This document shows, piece by piece, positions 39,358 to 47,854 of a stretch of 64,000 nucleotides of DNA. The position numbers and the translations under genes were made by a program. Each line of letters begins with the position of its first letter. The first letter of the stretch is position 1. The stretch is from assembly GCA_016717205.1 (NCBI GenBank), contig JADKGC010000001.1, positions 682,001 to 746,000 on the forward strand. The letters run 5' to 3'. This stretch comes from Candidatus Flexifilum breve. Its GTDB lineage: Bacteria > Chloroflexota > Anaerolineae > Aggregatilineales > Phototrophicaceae. The notes beneath the pieces were generated by a model. The model was not told the origin of the DNA and did no database searches. It was given only the letters and a program-made list of their open reading frames with translations.

Positions 39358-39747
39358 CTAGCTGCCCGCCTCGCTGGTCGCGGCCTCGGTCGCTTCTGCG
39401 CTACCAGCTGCTTCAATTAACTCACGCACTTCCCGCAGCTCACGGTTGAGTCGATCCAGAATCTCCTGCACCTGCGCGCCTTCGAAGCCGGATGCGCCAT
39501 CCATATGGCGCTGTTCAATGGCCAGTTCGGCGACGATCGCTGCCTCCCGCTCCTGCAGTTGTTCGAGGGTCATCGCTTCCATAGCGGGCGTCGGTGTGAC
39601 CGCGACGGTTGGCGCGGGGGTGCGCGTCGGCGCGGATGTGACCGTCGGCGGCAGCGGTGTAGCGGTCGGTTCCGTCGCTCCGCCACACCCCGCGAGGATC
39701 AGCAGCAAGCTGATGAGGATCATGAGTGCTTGCATCGGTCGTGTCAT
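39358..39747 (-). CDS. Lipoprotein with coiled-coil tail
   Basis: A 129-residue lipoprotein: signal MTRPMQALMILISLLLILAG, lipobox LAGC, then a long Pro/Thr linker (TPLPPTVTSAPTRTPAPTV) and a charged helix (LEQLQEREAAIVAELAIEQR, then LDRLNRELREVREL) likely to form a coiled coil. The ATG at 39747 follows GAGGAGTTGTTC. Overlaps the TorD stop by 4 bases. It may anchor or space the cytochrome at the cell surface. No family known to me. Confidence 0.85.
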   Translation of the reverse strand: MTRPMQALMILISLLLILAGCGGATEPTATPLPPTVTSAPTRTPAPTVAVTPTPAMEAMTLEQLQEREAAIVAELAIEQRHMDGASGFEGAQVQEILDRLNRELREVRELIEAAGSAEATEAATSEAGS

Positions 39748-40436
39748 GAACAACTCCTCAAAGGTTCACTTTCTGCGCCCTGAGCTGTGAGGCTGTCGAG
39801 CAGCAGCGCAAGAGTTTGTCGTTCCCAGTTCAAAAATCCGCGCAGCACGCCCGCCAAGCCCGCGTAAAACGCGGTTGCGGCGCGCGTTTGGGTCATTGTG
39901 ATGAAATCAGGTGTCCAAATCAGCAGATGTTTGCGCACAAACGCCTGCTGTTCTTCAAGCAAAATGCGTTCCGCTTCGGGATCGTCCATTTGCAACGCTT
40001 GCAGCACCCGTTCGGTCAGCACCTTCATGAATTCCAGTTCAATGGCGATCGAGTCTTCGGGCGCTTGATTGATCCGAATGAATTCCATGCCGTGCCGCGC
40101 GTAGAACTCACGCACTTCAAGCGTATGCCGGTCGAAGATCAGGTGTTCCTCGTTCCGGTACACACTCTCCCACGGCGGCGCGAGCATCGGTCCGGGACCG
40201 ATGAAGAGCTGCATGAAGTCCAGACGCAGATCCTCCAAAGTATTCATAGTGAGAGCGCTGTCCATCCCCTTCAGGTCGGTCTGAACCTCATCGTCCAACT
40301 GGATAGGAAAATTGGCGAAGGGGCGTTCGGCCATCAGCCATTCCAGCAGCTCGGCGCGTGGCGGATCCTGATACAGCCGCTGCAACAGCGCATACACGCT
40401 CAATCGTGCCTGATAGATAAGGAGTCGCTCGTTCAT
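39744..40436 (-). CDS. TorD/DmsD-family chaperone
   Basis: A 230-residue, mostly helical cytoplasmic protein that guards the Tat signal and helps cofactor insertion of molybdopterin enzymes. The family sequence is LFIGPGPMLAPPWESVY with the preceding LRLDFMQLF. The gene stands four bases downstream of the dmsC-like gene in the reductase operon, and its client would be the Tat-dependent catalytic subunit at 42201-44624. It shows no metal-binding motif. Confidence 0.92.
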   Translation of the reverse strand: MNERLLIYQARLSVYALLQRLYQDPPRAELLEWLMAERPFANFPIQLDDEVQTDLKGMDSALTMNTLEDLRLDFMQLFIGPGPMLAPPWESVYRNEEHLIFDRHTLEVREFYARHGMEFIRINQAPEDSIAIELEFMKVLTERVLQALQMDDPEAERILLEEQQAFVRKHLLIWTPDFITMTQTRAATAFYAGLAGVLRGFLNWERQTLALLLDSLTAQGAESEPLRSCS

Positions 40437-40440
40437 CAGG

Positions 40441-41445
40441 CTAGACCCCGCCGATCATCAGCATGGCATTGCGTGCGTAGAACAGGTAACGCCCAATGAC
40501 CTCCCCCGCCAAGACACACGCAAAGGCGAGGACAACCAGCAAATAGAGTAAGCGCTGACGCTGCGAACGTTCTGACAGGTACGCGATAAAGACCGCCAGT
40601 ACCCCAGCGCCCGTGAACGCGAGGAACAGCCGCAGGAACCAATGCACCGCGAAATCAGTGTGCAGCATGCGCAGAATTTGCGCATTGAGTGGGTTGGGGT
40701 TCGCCGCCAGATAGACGAGATAGATCGGGATAGCGACGAACAACACGCCGACCAGTGCGATCGACGCGAACGAGATCCCCTTGATGACATCGCGCAGCAG
40801 CGATTCTTGGATCGCTAAGGAGGCGGGTTCAATGTGCTTGCGTCCGCGCAGCCACAGGTAGTTGGCGACAAAACCGACGCCGAGCATCAGACTGCCGAGC
40901 AAACCGGTATCGACGAAGAACAGAATCGGCGTGTAGATGTGCGCCCAACCCGTCTGTCGGGATGCGAGGCGCGGATCGTAGTAGATCATCGCCGCGGACA
41001 GGACGAAGAAGATGCCGATAAGCGCGGCGATCCACGCGAGGAGGATGCGCAGCTTGGGCAAGAAACCGCCCGTCGTCTGGTTGATCTGCTGCTGACGCTC
41101 CGGTGACAACAGCGTCAGAGCCTGCAAAATGGCGAACGCGCCGCCGAACACCAGAAACGCGCCGTAAGCCGCGACTTCACGCGCCAACCACGAGGTGTCG
41201 AGGTTGCTCAACATGTTGAACACGCGCTCGGGATTACCAACATGACCGAAAACGGCGAGCATCCCCAGCAGCAGCAGCGGACCGATCACCAACAGCGCCC
41301 GTGTGCTCAGCAGATCGGCGTGCTGCGCAGAGTGCTTCCGGACGGCATAGAGATGCGCCAGCCCGAGGGCGATGAACGCGCCGACCGATAAATCGCCGAT
41401 GATGTTAAAGATGATGAGGGACCACTCATTGTCGGGGTAGTTCAT
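40441..41445 (-). CDS. DmsC-like membrane anchor subunit
   Basis: A 334-residue protein with about eight membrane segments (NIIGDLSVGAFIALGLAHLY, LVIGPLLLLGMLAVFGHVG and so on). It is the quinol-binding membrane anchor of the DMSO reductase family (DmsC/NrfD-like), passing electrons from the quinone pool to the Fe-S subunit. The pattern GHVGNPERVFNMLSNLDTSW, then LAREV, is characteristic of DmsC. It follows the Fe-S subunit by 136 bases that hold a strong hairpin, while the TorD gene follows four bases later. Confidence 0.9.
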   Translation of the reverse strand: MNYPDNEWSLIIFNIIGDLSVGAFIALGLAHLYAVRKHSAQHADLLSTRALLVIGPLLLLGMLAVFGHVGNPERVFNMLSNLDTSWLAREVAAYGAFLVFGGAFAILQALTLLSPERQQQINQTTGGFLPKLRILLAWIAALIGIFFVLSAAMIYYDPRLASRQTGWAHIYTPILFFVDTGLLGSLMLGVGFVANYLWLRGRKHIEPASLAIQESLLRDVIKGISFASIALVGVLFVAIPIYLVYLAANPNPLNAQILRMLHTDFAVHWFLRLFLAFTGAGVLAVFIAYLSERSQRQRLLYLLVVLAFACVLAGEVIGRYLFYARNAMLMIGGV

Positions 41446-41505
41446 GGAATGTGTTCCATCCGCAACTAGTTGACAAAAAGATCATTCAAACCGGTACAGC
41501 CAAAC

Positions 41506-41550
41506 GACGCCTCGCCCTGTGAGTCGTCACGACAGACAGGGCGAGGCGTC
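41506..41550 (-). promoter_or_regulatory. Perfect 15-bp stem-loop inside the reductase operon
   Basis: GACGCCTCGCCCTGT (41506-41520) pairs perfectly with ACAGGGCGAGGCGTC (41536-41550) around a 15-base loop. Lies between the Fe-S subunit and the membrane-anchor genes. A partial terminator or RNA-end stabiliser would give unequal amounts of the reductase and downstream subunits. No U-run in either direction. Confidence 0.65.
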
Positions 41551-41581
41551 CAATTTCACCAGCTAGAGCCTCGACATGCGA

Positions 41582-42190
41582 TCAAATCTCTTCCTGATTC
41601 AAGATCGCACCGACCCGGTCTCCGGCTGCCGTGTTCGCCGTGTACAGCGCATTCGGCTGAATGTCTTGGGGGTCGGCAAGGGGCACGATTTGGAACGTTG
41701 CTTCCGGGTGACGCGCGCGGAGTTCTTCCACGTCGCCCCACTCCATTGCGCGCATGGGGCATGCTTCCACACAAGCTGGCGACCCACCCGCATCGACGAT
41801 GTCTTTGCAGAAGTCGCACTTGTTGACGATGCCCTGCTCTTCGTAGAACACCGGCGCGCCCCACAGGCACGCCCACTCACAGTAATGGCAGCCAATGCAC
41901 TGCTCGACGTCGATCTTCACGATCCCGTTGCTGTCTTTGGAAATTGCGGAGGTCGGGCAAACGGGCAGACACGGCGGGTTGCTACAATGATGGCACGCGG
42001 TCGGCACGAAGTACGCAAACACATCCGGCACCCATGCTTGACCGACTTTTTGCCAGTCACCACCACCCACTTCGAGAACACGTCGCCAGTTCATCCCGGG
42101 TTCATTGCCCGCACGATCCTTGCACGCCATCTGACAGGCTTTGCATCCGATGCAGGCATTCAAGTCTACGTAGAAACCATATTGAGCCAT
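41582..42190 (-). CDS. DmsB-like Fe-S electron transfer subunit
   Basis: A 202-residue ferredoxin-type subunit with four [4Fe-4S] cluster sites. Visible: CIGCKACQMAC, CHHCSNPPCLPVC, CIGCHYCEWAC and CDFC...CVEACPMRAM. It relays electrons from the membrane anchor to the molybdenum subunit. No Tat signal of its own, as usual; it is carried across with the catalytic subunit. Ten bases separate it from the preceding catalytic gene, so they are cotranslated. Confidence 0.94.
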   Translation of the reverse strand: MAQYGFYVDLNACIGCKACQMACKDRAGNEPGMNWRRVLEVGGGDWQKVGQAWVPDVFAYFVPTACHHCSNPPCLPVCPTSAISKDSNGIVKIDVEQCIGCHYCEWACLWGAPVFYEEQGIVNKCDFCKDIVDAGGSPACVEACPMRAMEWGDVEELRARHPEATFQIVPLADPQDIQPNALYTANTAAGDRVGAILNQEEI

Positions 42191-42200
42191 TGTCGATCTC

Positions 42201-44624
42201 CTAGACCTTCTCGACCTGCACCATCATCGTCTGCTGAGTGTTGCCGAGAGCTAACGGCGACGGGCGTTCCGAGGTCAGGACGTTCACACATCCACGCCGA
42301 TCAACGCCGTCGGCGTCCGGTGTATACCAAGCGCCCTGCGGAATGTTCACGACACCGGGCATGATCCGAGGTGTGACGCGCGCCGGGATGATCATCGCAC
42401 CGCGATCGTTCCAGATCCGCACCATGTCGCCTTCTTGAATGCCACGCTCAGCCGCATCAGCGGGATTGATGAACACGCGCTGCGGGAAGGCTTCTTCCAG
42501 CCAGTCGATGTTGTCGAGAGTCGAGTGAATGCGGTGCATGTAGTGGTTGCCAATCGCTTGCAGTGGATAATTCTCCGCTTCGGGCGACCACGGGCTGTCC
42601 CACTCTACGATGAACTTCGGAATCGCGGGGATTTCGTCGGGTTTATTCATGTCTGCGAGGGCGGGGGAGAAGATTTCCACCAGACCGGACGGGGTGGTCA
42701 GCGGATTGGCGACCGGATCGGCGATGAAGTCGGCGAACGCGACCGGCGGATTCTCGGCGTACGGCACCGTCATCGAACCACGGGTTTCAAACGCTTCGGC
42801 GTCGCCATAGATCGCGGCGTTGTCCGTGGTCAGCGTCTGAATCCACTGGCGGAACCAGTCTTCTTCGGTCTTGCCGCCTTCGGTGTACTCATCATAGATG
42901 CCCAAACGTTCCGCAATCATCGCCGCAATCGCGTAATCGCTCTTCGTGCCATACAGCGGTTCAATCACCTTGGGCAGCAGCACGCGGCTGGGGCCGTACT
43001 TCCAGTTCCCCGTCATGCCAAACGTTTCCATGAATGTACACGCCGGGAGGATGATGTCGGCGAATTTTGCCGACGGTGTCAGGAACTGCTCGTGCACGAC
43101 GATGAATTCCGCAAGCGACTCGTCCGCGAGAATTTCTTTCGTCCGGTTGAGGTTGCCATGCTGGTTCGCGAGGCAGTTGCCCGCCGCGTTGTAAACCAAC
43201 TTGATGTTCGTGGGGAGCGTTTCTTCGCCCTCAGCCAAACCACGTACGCCGTCCGCGCGTCCCATTTCCGCGCCCCGCAGGATCGCGTCAGTGTACATAT
43301 AGCTCGGAACGGAATAGGGTACGGCATTCGCCACGGACGGGAAGCCTGCACCCGGCGCTGATTCGCCACCAATGGCAAACGCGATACCAGATGCCCAACC
43401 ACCGGGGATGCCAATGTTACCGGTCAGCGCGGGCAGCACGCAGCCCATGCGCACGACCTGCTCACCATAGGCGCGGCGCTGAATACCGTACCCCTGGTAG
43501 AGCATCGCGGGCTTGGTGGTGCCGTATTCGCGACCGATCCGCGCGATAGTATCCGCCGGGACGCCCGTGTATTCCTCCGCCCACGCCGGGGTCTTCGGCA
43601 CGCCGTCGCTCTCGCCCAGAATGTAGGCTTTGAACGATTCAGCGTTTTCGTACCCAGCGGGCATGTGATCCGCGTCGTAGCCGAGCGCATAGGTGTTAAC
43701 GAAATTCTCGTCAATCAGCCCCTCAGTGATGAGGACATAGGCCATTGCCGCCATCATTGCCGTGTCGGTGCCGGGACGGATGGGGATCCATTCGTCGGCG
43801 AGGCCGACGGCGCTCATGGTGTGACGCGGGTCGATGACGATAGTCTTGGCGCCAGCTTCCCGGGCACGCTTGACGAAGTACATCGTGTTCGTGCCGTCAA
43901 TCATCTCAGCCGGGTTCCAGCCCCACATGAGGATGAGCTTGCTGTTGAGCCAGTCCAAACGGCTTTGACCGGTGTTCTGGGTGCCGTACACGGTCGGCGT
44001 CGCAACTTGCACGCACGCCCACGAGTAGTTGTTGTAGTAGCCGAGGCGACCACCAAACAGATCGAGCAGGCGGGCTGCCGTCCCCGACCCGGCGGTAGTT
44101 GAGCCACCACCAGTTGCATAGTGCGAGTAGATTGCCGCGTTGCCGTAAGTTTCCTTCACACGGATCAAGTTCTCCGCGACGGTATCGACGGCTTCTTCCC
44201 AACTGATCTCCTCGTACAAGCCCGAACCGCGCGGACCGGTGCGGCGCAGCGGCGACTTAAGGCGATCCGGCGCATAGACGCGACGGCGATAGGAACGACC
44301 GCGGACACACGCGCGCAGCTGCGGATCCATCGGATCATCGGGGCGATCTGTGTCCGATGTGATCCGAATGATGACGCCGTCCTGAACATGCGCTTTGAGA
44401 ACGCACCGTCCACCGCAGTTATGGGCACAGCCGGTGGGGATGACCTGAACCTCGCCCGCCGCCGCCAGCGCTTGTTCCAAGGGATACAAGCCGTTGACGA
44501 GGTTGACATTCGAGGTCAGGAGGGCCGCTGCTCCCGTCGCCGCCGACCACTGAAGGAAGGACCGCCGGCTAAGGGTAGCTTGATTGAGTTGGTTGAGCAG
44601 GTTTGTATCCTCATGTATGCTCAT
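42201..44624 (-). CDS. Molybdopterin oxidoreductase, DMSO reductase family
   Basis: An 807-residue catalytic subunit. Tat signal with SRRSFLQW (R20, R21) and a hydrophobic stretch after it. An N-terminal [4Fe-4S] site CAHNCGGRC with a fourth Cys in LRACVRGR, then the molybdopterin domains (SWEEAVDTVAENLIRVKETY; WGWNPAEMIDGTNTM; VIDPRHTMSAVGLADEW; LTGNIGIPGGWASG) and the C-terminal MopT domain (QAIGNHYMHRIHSTLDNI). Nearest to DmsA/YnfE-type enzymes; terminal acceptor (DMSO, selenate, arsenate, tetrathionate and others) cannot be decided from sequence. First gene of the operon; GAGAGAGG lies eight bases before the ATG at 44624. Faces the NarX/NarL-type operon. Confidence 0.93.
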   Translation of the reverse strand: MSIHEDTNLLNQLNQATLSRRSFLQWSAATGAAALLTSNVNLVNGLYPLEQALAAAGEVQVIPTGCAHNCGGRCVLKAHVQDGVIIRITSDTDRPDDPMDPQLRACVRGRSYRRRVYAPDRLKSPLRRTGPRGSGLYEEISWEEAVDTVAENLIRVKETYGNAAIYSHYATGGGSTTAGSGTAARLLDLFGGRLGYYNNYSWACVQVATPTVYGTQNTGQSRLDWLNSKLILMWGWNPAEMIDGTNTMYFVKRAREAGAKTIVIDPRHTMSAVGLADEWIPIRPGTDTAMMAAMAYVLITEGLIDENFVNTYALGYDADHMPAGYENAESFKAYILGESDGVPKTPAWAEEYTGVPADTIARIGREYGTTKPAMLYQGYGIQRRAYGEQVVRMGCVLPALTGNIGIPGGWASGIAFAIGGESAPGAGFPSVANAVPYSVPSYMYTDAILRGAEMGRADGVRGLAEGEETLPTNIKLVYNAAGNCLANQHGNLNRTKEILADESLAEFIVVHEQFLTPSAKFADIILPACTFMETFGMTGNWKYGPSRVLLPKVIEPLYGTKSDYAIAAMIAERLGIYDEYTEGGKTEEDWFRQWIQTLTTDNAAIYGDAEAFETRGSMTVPYAENPPVAFADFIADPVANPLTTPSGLVEIFSPALADMNKPDEIPAIPKFIVEWDSPWSPEAENYPLQAIGNHYMHRIHSTLDNIDWLEEAFPQRVFINPADAAERGIQEGDMVRIWNDRGAMIIPARVTPRIMPGVVNIPQGAWYTPDADGVDRRGCVNVLTSERPSPLALGNTQQTMMVQVEKV

Positions 44625-44930
44625 AAAAACAACCTCTCTCCCTGAAGGGTAATACTTTTAAACCAACCCGTTCCGCGTCATTGCTGATGCAAACGGGCAT
44701 TTTCGATTTTTATGAACGCCGCCGGAACGCGTAAGCCTTCCACGACTATTCAAACTATATTGTGAATTTGTGCACTTGTCTGTCAGCGGAGAGCGTAACT
44801 TGTGTCAGAAAAAGTCTGACATTCGTCACGGGCGAGATGAGGTGTGATCGCCTATGATTCACAGTATATAAATTGCATTTTGCCGAATTCCGGCTGCCCT
44901 GCGCCGGACAATAGAGGCCATTTTTTCATA
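44625..44930. promoter_or_regulatory. Divergent control region with TGTCAGA palindrome
   Basis: 306 bases between the reductase operon and the sensor operon. It holds TGTCAGA-aaaag-TCTGACA at 44803-44821 (7-5-7 palindrome) and a partial CTGTCAG near 44780. An 11-base segment of the palindrome (TGTCAGAAAAA, 44803-44813) recurs inverted at 46463-46473 before the pseudokinase gene. These are good operator candidates for the NarL-type regulator encoded at 47195. No promoter elements could be placed with confidence. Confidence 0.6.
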
Positions 44931-46421
44931 ATGAGCCGATCGATCACCTTACCTCCGCGTGAGCATATCGAGGTTCGCTGGCTCTCTGCCCTTTCCGGCA
45001 GCTATCCCACTTGTGATCACGCGCACCTCGAAACCCAGATCCACGAGGCGACCCAATGCCTCTACCGCAGCCTATCGGGTCAGTCGACCTCATGGGATAT
45101 GCATCACCTCATGGCCGTACTCACAGGCCATCCATCGCTCAACGAATTGATGCGGGTGCTCCTTGCCCTGCGTTCGGCGGTCCGTCAGTCCTTAGCAGAC
45201 AGCGACATCCACACGGTCTTGTGGCTCGATGAGCAGCTTGATCTCTGGATCGAAAATTGTACGAGCCGCTACAACCTCGCCCTTAAGCAGCAATCACACC
45301 ACCGCTGGACGGAGCTGGTTCAGCGCGTTGTGCAGTTGAATACACTGAGCTACTGCCTCGCCGAACTGAACGCTTCCCTTGACCTGGTTTCCGCCTTCAA
45401 TGCCACCGTCGAACTGGCACGCCAGCTCTCCGGCGCGGATCTCTGTGTCCTGTATCAGCGGGAGAGCGACCGACTGCACTTGCGCGCCAGTTCCGGCACA
45501 GCCCGTGCCTGCCCGCAGATTCTCATCGCCGACGATCAAAATGATTTGGAGCAAATCGTCGTCGATCAGCGGCATCGCGACATGTCCCTTGAACTGGTAT
45601 GTCAACAACTGGGCGTACCAGAGGTCAAAGCTCTCCATTGCACACCGCTCCGGGTGAACAACATCGCCATTGGCAAACTCGCGACGATATTCCTCACCGA
45701 GAAAACTTTTACACAGCAGGAACTGCGCCTTCAGGAGATTTTCGCGGATCGCGCCGCCCACGCCATCGACAATGCGCAAATTTACGAACAACTGGGGACG
45801 CTGACAGCCGAATGCGAACGCCGCCAGATTGCCTGCGAGATGCACGACACGCTGCTGCAAACCCTCATTTCGCTCAACATCAACCTCCGGGTGTTACACA
45901 ATCACGCGCAGCAAGGTAACTGGCACGAAGTGCTGCCGCTCGTCGAGACTGCGCGCCAACTGGGTAAGGTCGCGATTCAGGAAGGTCGGGACGCCGTCAG
46001 CGGTCTGCGGGAAGCGAATCCCAGTGGTGCGGCCGGTGATCTGGTCGAGGCGCTCCAACCTGAGATTGCCGCTTTTGCCGACCGTGCCGATCTCCAACCC
46101 GAAGTCGAGACTCACGGCGAGGTCTACGTCCTGCCACAGATTAGCCATCAAGTGCGCCGTTTAGTCGGTGAGGCGCTAACCAACGTTCATCGCCACGCCA
46201 ACGCGAGCAGAGTCCGGATCATCATCACTGCTAACGACGATCAACTGCGGGTCGAGATCCGTGATGATGGCGTGGGCTTCCAGCTCTCAAGGGTCGATCA
46301 GGAGACGTCGTTTGGTCTGGTCGGCATGCACGAGCGAGCGCGGCTCATTCACGGCACGGTGACGATCGATTCCGCGCCGGGTCATGGGACAACAGTCACC
46401 CTCACCTGCCCGCTGCGCTGA
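44931..46421 (+). CDS. NarX/DegS-like sensor histidine kinase with GAF
   Basis: A 496-residue cytoplasmic kinase. Residues about 145-300 form a GAF domain; HisKA_3 dimerisation carries the phospho-acceptor His in CEMHDTLLQTL, and the ATPase domain shows GEALTNVHRHANA, DDGVGFQL and FGLVGMHERA. These belong to the NarX/DesK/LiaS class, whose partner is a NarL-type regulator. No membrane helix, so the signal is intracellular, perhaps redox or the Fe-S state. AGAGG stands before ATG 44931; an earlier ATG at 44844 is possible but gives no domain. First of four genes facing the reductase operon, so the likely target is that operon. Confidence 0.92.
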   Translation: MSRSITLPPREHIEVRWLSALSGSYPTCDHAHLETQIHEATQCLYRSLSGQSTSWDMHHLMAVLTGHPSLNELMRVLLALRSAVRQSLADSDIHTVLWLDEQLDLWIENCTSRYNLALKQQSHHRWTELVQRVVQLNTLSYCLAELNASLDLVSAFNATVELARQLSGADLCVLYQRESDRLHLRASSGTARACPQILIADDQNDLEQIVVDQRHRDMSLELVCQQLGVPEVKALHCTPLRVNNIAIGKLATIFLTEKTFTQQELRLQEIFADRAAHAIDNAQIYEQLGTLTAECERRQIACEMHDTLLQTLISLNINLRVLHNHAQQGNWHEVLPLVETARQLGKVAIQEGRDAVSGLREANPSGAAGDLVEALQPEIAAFADRADLQPEVETHGEVYVLPQISHQVRRLVGEALTNVHRHANASRVRIIITANDDQLRVEIRDDGVGFQLSRVDQETSFGLVGMHERARLIHGTVTIDSAPGHGTTVTLTCPLR

Positions 46422-46462
46422 GATCCGCCCGAAGTCAGCATTTTTCTGAAGGTTGCGCGGAT

Positions 46463-46473
46463 TTTTTCTGACA
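46463..46473 (-). promoter_or_regulatory. Inverted copy of TGTCAGAAAAA motif
   Basis: The reverse strand reads TGTCAGAAAAA, the same 11 bases as at 44803-44813. It lies about 48 bases before the pseudokinase start at 46521. A weaker TTCAGAAAAA is present at 46441-46450. Possible second binding site of the NarL-type protein, giving feedback on the regulatory genes. Confidence 0.5.
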
Positions 46474-46520
46474 GCCTACCCCGGGAAATAGTGATACCTT
46501 GGTCATAGTAGAGAGCTTGA

Positions 46521-47198
46521 ATGGGTGCCATGACAGATCACGACCAATTGGATGAACGTCTTCAAGTGCTGTCGTCGGTACTGACACATGTCCTCGCCAC
46601 ACAGGAGGATGAGCGTCGGGCGGTGATCCATTCTTTACAAGAGGACGTTGGTCAGGCGCTGACGGCCCTGGCACTCAATCTGCGCGTGCTTGAAAAGCGC
46701 TGCGATCAGACCCCCTCTCTGGAACTGATCGGAGAGATGCGTGAGCTGGTGACTGGCGCACTGCGCGATCTGGATCACGTGCAGCGCACGCTGTATCCGC
46801 CGGCCCTCGACAGTCAGGGACTCGTCCCGGCGGTGGAAATGTGTATTCAGGAGTTTGCGCATTCGACGCAGGTCCGGGTGGCATTGGACGCGGAAGTCTT
46901 GCCCATGCGCCTGCACGCAGTCATCGAGATCGCGCTGTTCCGGAGCTTACAGGAAGTACTGGAACATCTCCGTCAGCAGCCAACGGTCAGTGAAGTGCGC
47001 TTACGTCTGCGTTTCATCAAGGAATTTGCCTATCTAGTGATCGAGGCAGAAGGTGTAACCCGGGCACCAGACTGGCGCGAAGATCTCATCAGCGCGCGAG
47101 CCTCGGCGTTGGGCGGCTGTTACGCGATTACCCCCATCGCCCTGACGGGCACGCAATATACCATTGCCTTGCCTGTCTATCAGAAGGAAAGCCCATGA
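46521..47198 (+). CDS. Degenerate kinase (pseudokinase, HisKA_3-like)
   Basis: A 225-residue protein related to the dimerisation part of NarX-type kinases: ATQEDERRAVIHSLQEDVGQ, then ALTALALNLRVLEKR, compares with the family ERxRIAxELHDxxGQ. The phospho-acceptor His is replaced by Gln (SLQEDVGQ). The C-terminal half (SLQEVLEHLRQQPTVSEV) keeps the ATPase-like fold outline, but the N-box Asn and DxGxG are missing. It cannot phosphorylate; it may pair with the full kinase encoded 99 bases upstream or with its regulator. Start at ATG 46521 (MGAMTDHD); an inner ATG at 46530 is possible. The stop overlaps the response regulator start by 4 bases. Confidence 0.82.
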   Translation: MGAMTDHDQLDERLQVLSSVLTHVLATQEDERRAVIHSLQEDVGQALTALALNLRVLEKRCDQTPSLELIGEMRELVTGALRDLDHVQRTLYPPALDSQGLVPAVEMCIQEFAHSTQVRVALDAEVLPMRLHAVIEIALFRSLQEVLEHLRQQPTVSEVRLRLRFIKEFAYLVIEAEGVTRAPDWREDLISARASALGGCYAITPIALTGTQYTIALPVYQKESP

Positions 47199-47854
47199 TT
47201 CGCGTATTCATTGCCGAAGATCACATTGTCGTCCGCTCCGGTCTTCGTTTGCTGATCAATAACGAACCCGACATTACGGTTATTGGGGAAGCTGAGAACG
47301 GGACAGAAGCGATTGCAGGAGTGGAAGCACTTAAACCTGATATTGTGCTCATGGACATCTCGCTGCCCGATATGAACGGCATCGAAGCCATCCGGCGGTT
47401 AAAACAACACCCGACTGCGACTTGGCGCATCGTTGTGCTGACCATGCATCCGGAAGCCGACTATCTGCGGCTCGCGCTCGACGCGGGAGCAGATGGTTAT
47501 GTGGTCAAATCGGTCGCCGATGATCAACTGCTCGACGCAATCCGGCTGGTGTATCGGGGACACTCTTTCTTGCGTCCCGAAGCTGTCGCCGTATTGATTG
47601 ACGACAGTCCAGTGCGCACGCCAGAGTCGCTCCTATCCGAGCGCGAAATCGAGATTTTGAAACTGGTTGCGCATGGTCACACCAATGCGGAGATCGGCGC
47701 TCTCCTTTATCTCAGCCCCAAGACCGTCGACACGTATCGCCGGCGTGTGATGCAGAAACTCGCGCTCGACACACGCGCCGATCTGGTCGACTATGCGCTG
47801 AGAAACGATTTACTAAAGCCGACACGGGACGTTCACCATGACCCCAGTCATTAA
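47195..47854 (+). CDS. NarL-family response regulator
   Basis: A 219-residue regulator. Receiver domain with acidic pocket AEDHIVV, phospho-acceptor Asp in IVLMDISLPD, Thr in VLTMH and Lys in YVVKSVA; LuxR-type output domain from about 150 (LLSEREIEILKLVAHGHTNA, then LSPKTVDTYRRRVMQK). It would be phosphorylated by the kinase at 44931 and bind promoter sites such as the TGTCAGA palindrome. Its ATG overlaps the pseudokinase stop, so kinase-like protein and regulator are made together. The stop lies 17 bases inside the Fe-S gene. Confidence 0.95.
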   Translation: MIRVFIAEDHIVVRSGLRLLINNEPDITVIGEAENGTEAIAGVEALKPDIVLMDISLPDMNGIEAIRRLKQHPTATWRIVVLTMHPEADYLRLALDAGADGYVVKSVADDQLLDAIRLVYRGHSFLRPEAVAVLIDDSPVRTPESLLSEREIEILKLVAHGHTNAEIGALLYLSPKTVDTYRRRVMQKLALDTRADLVDYALRNDLLKPTRDVHHDPSH

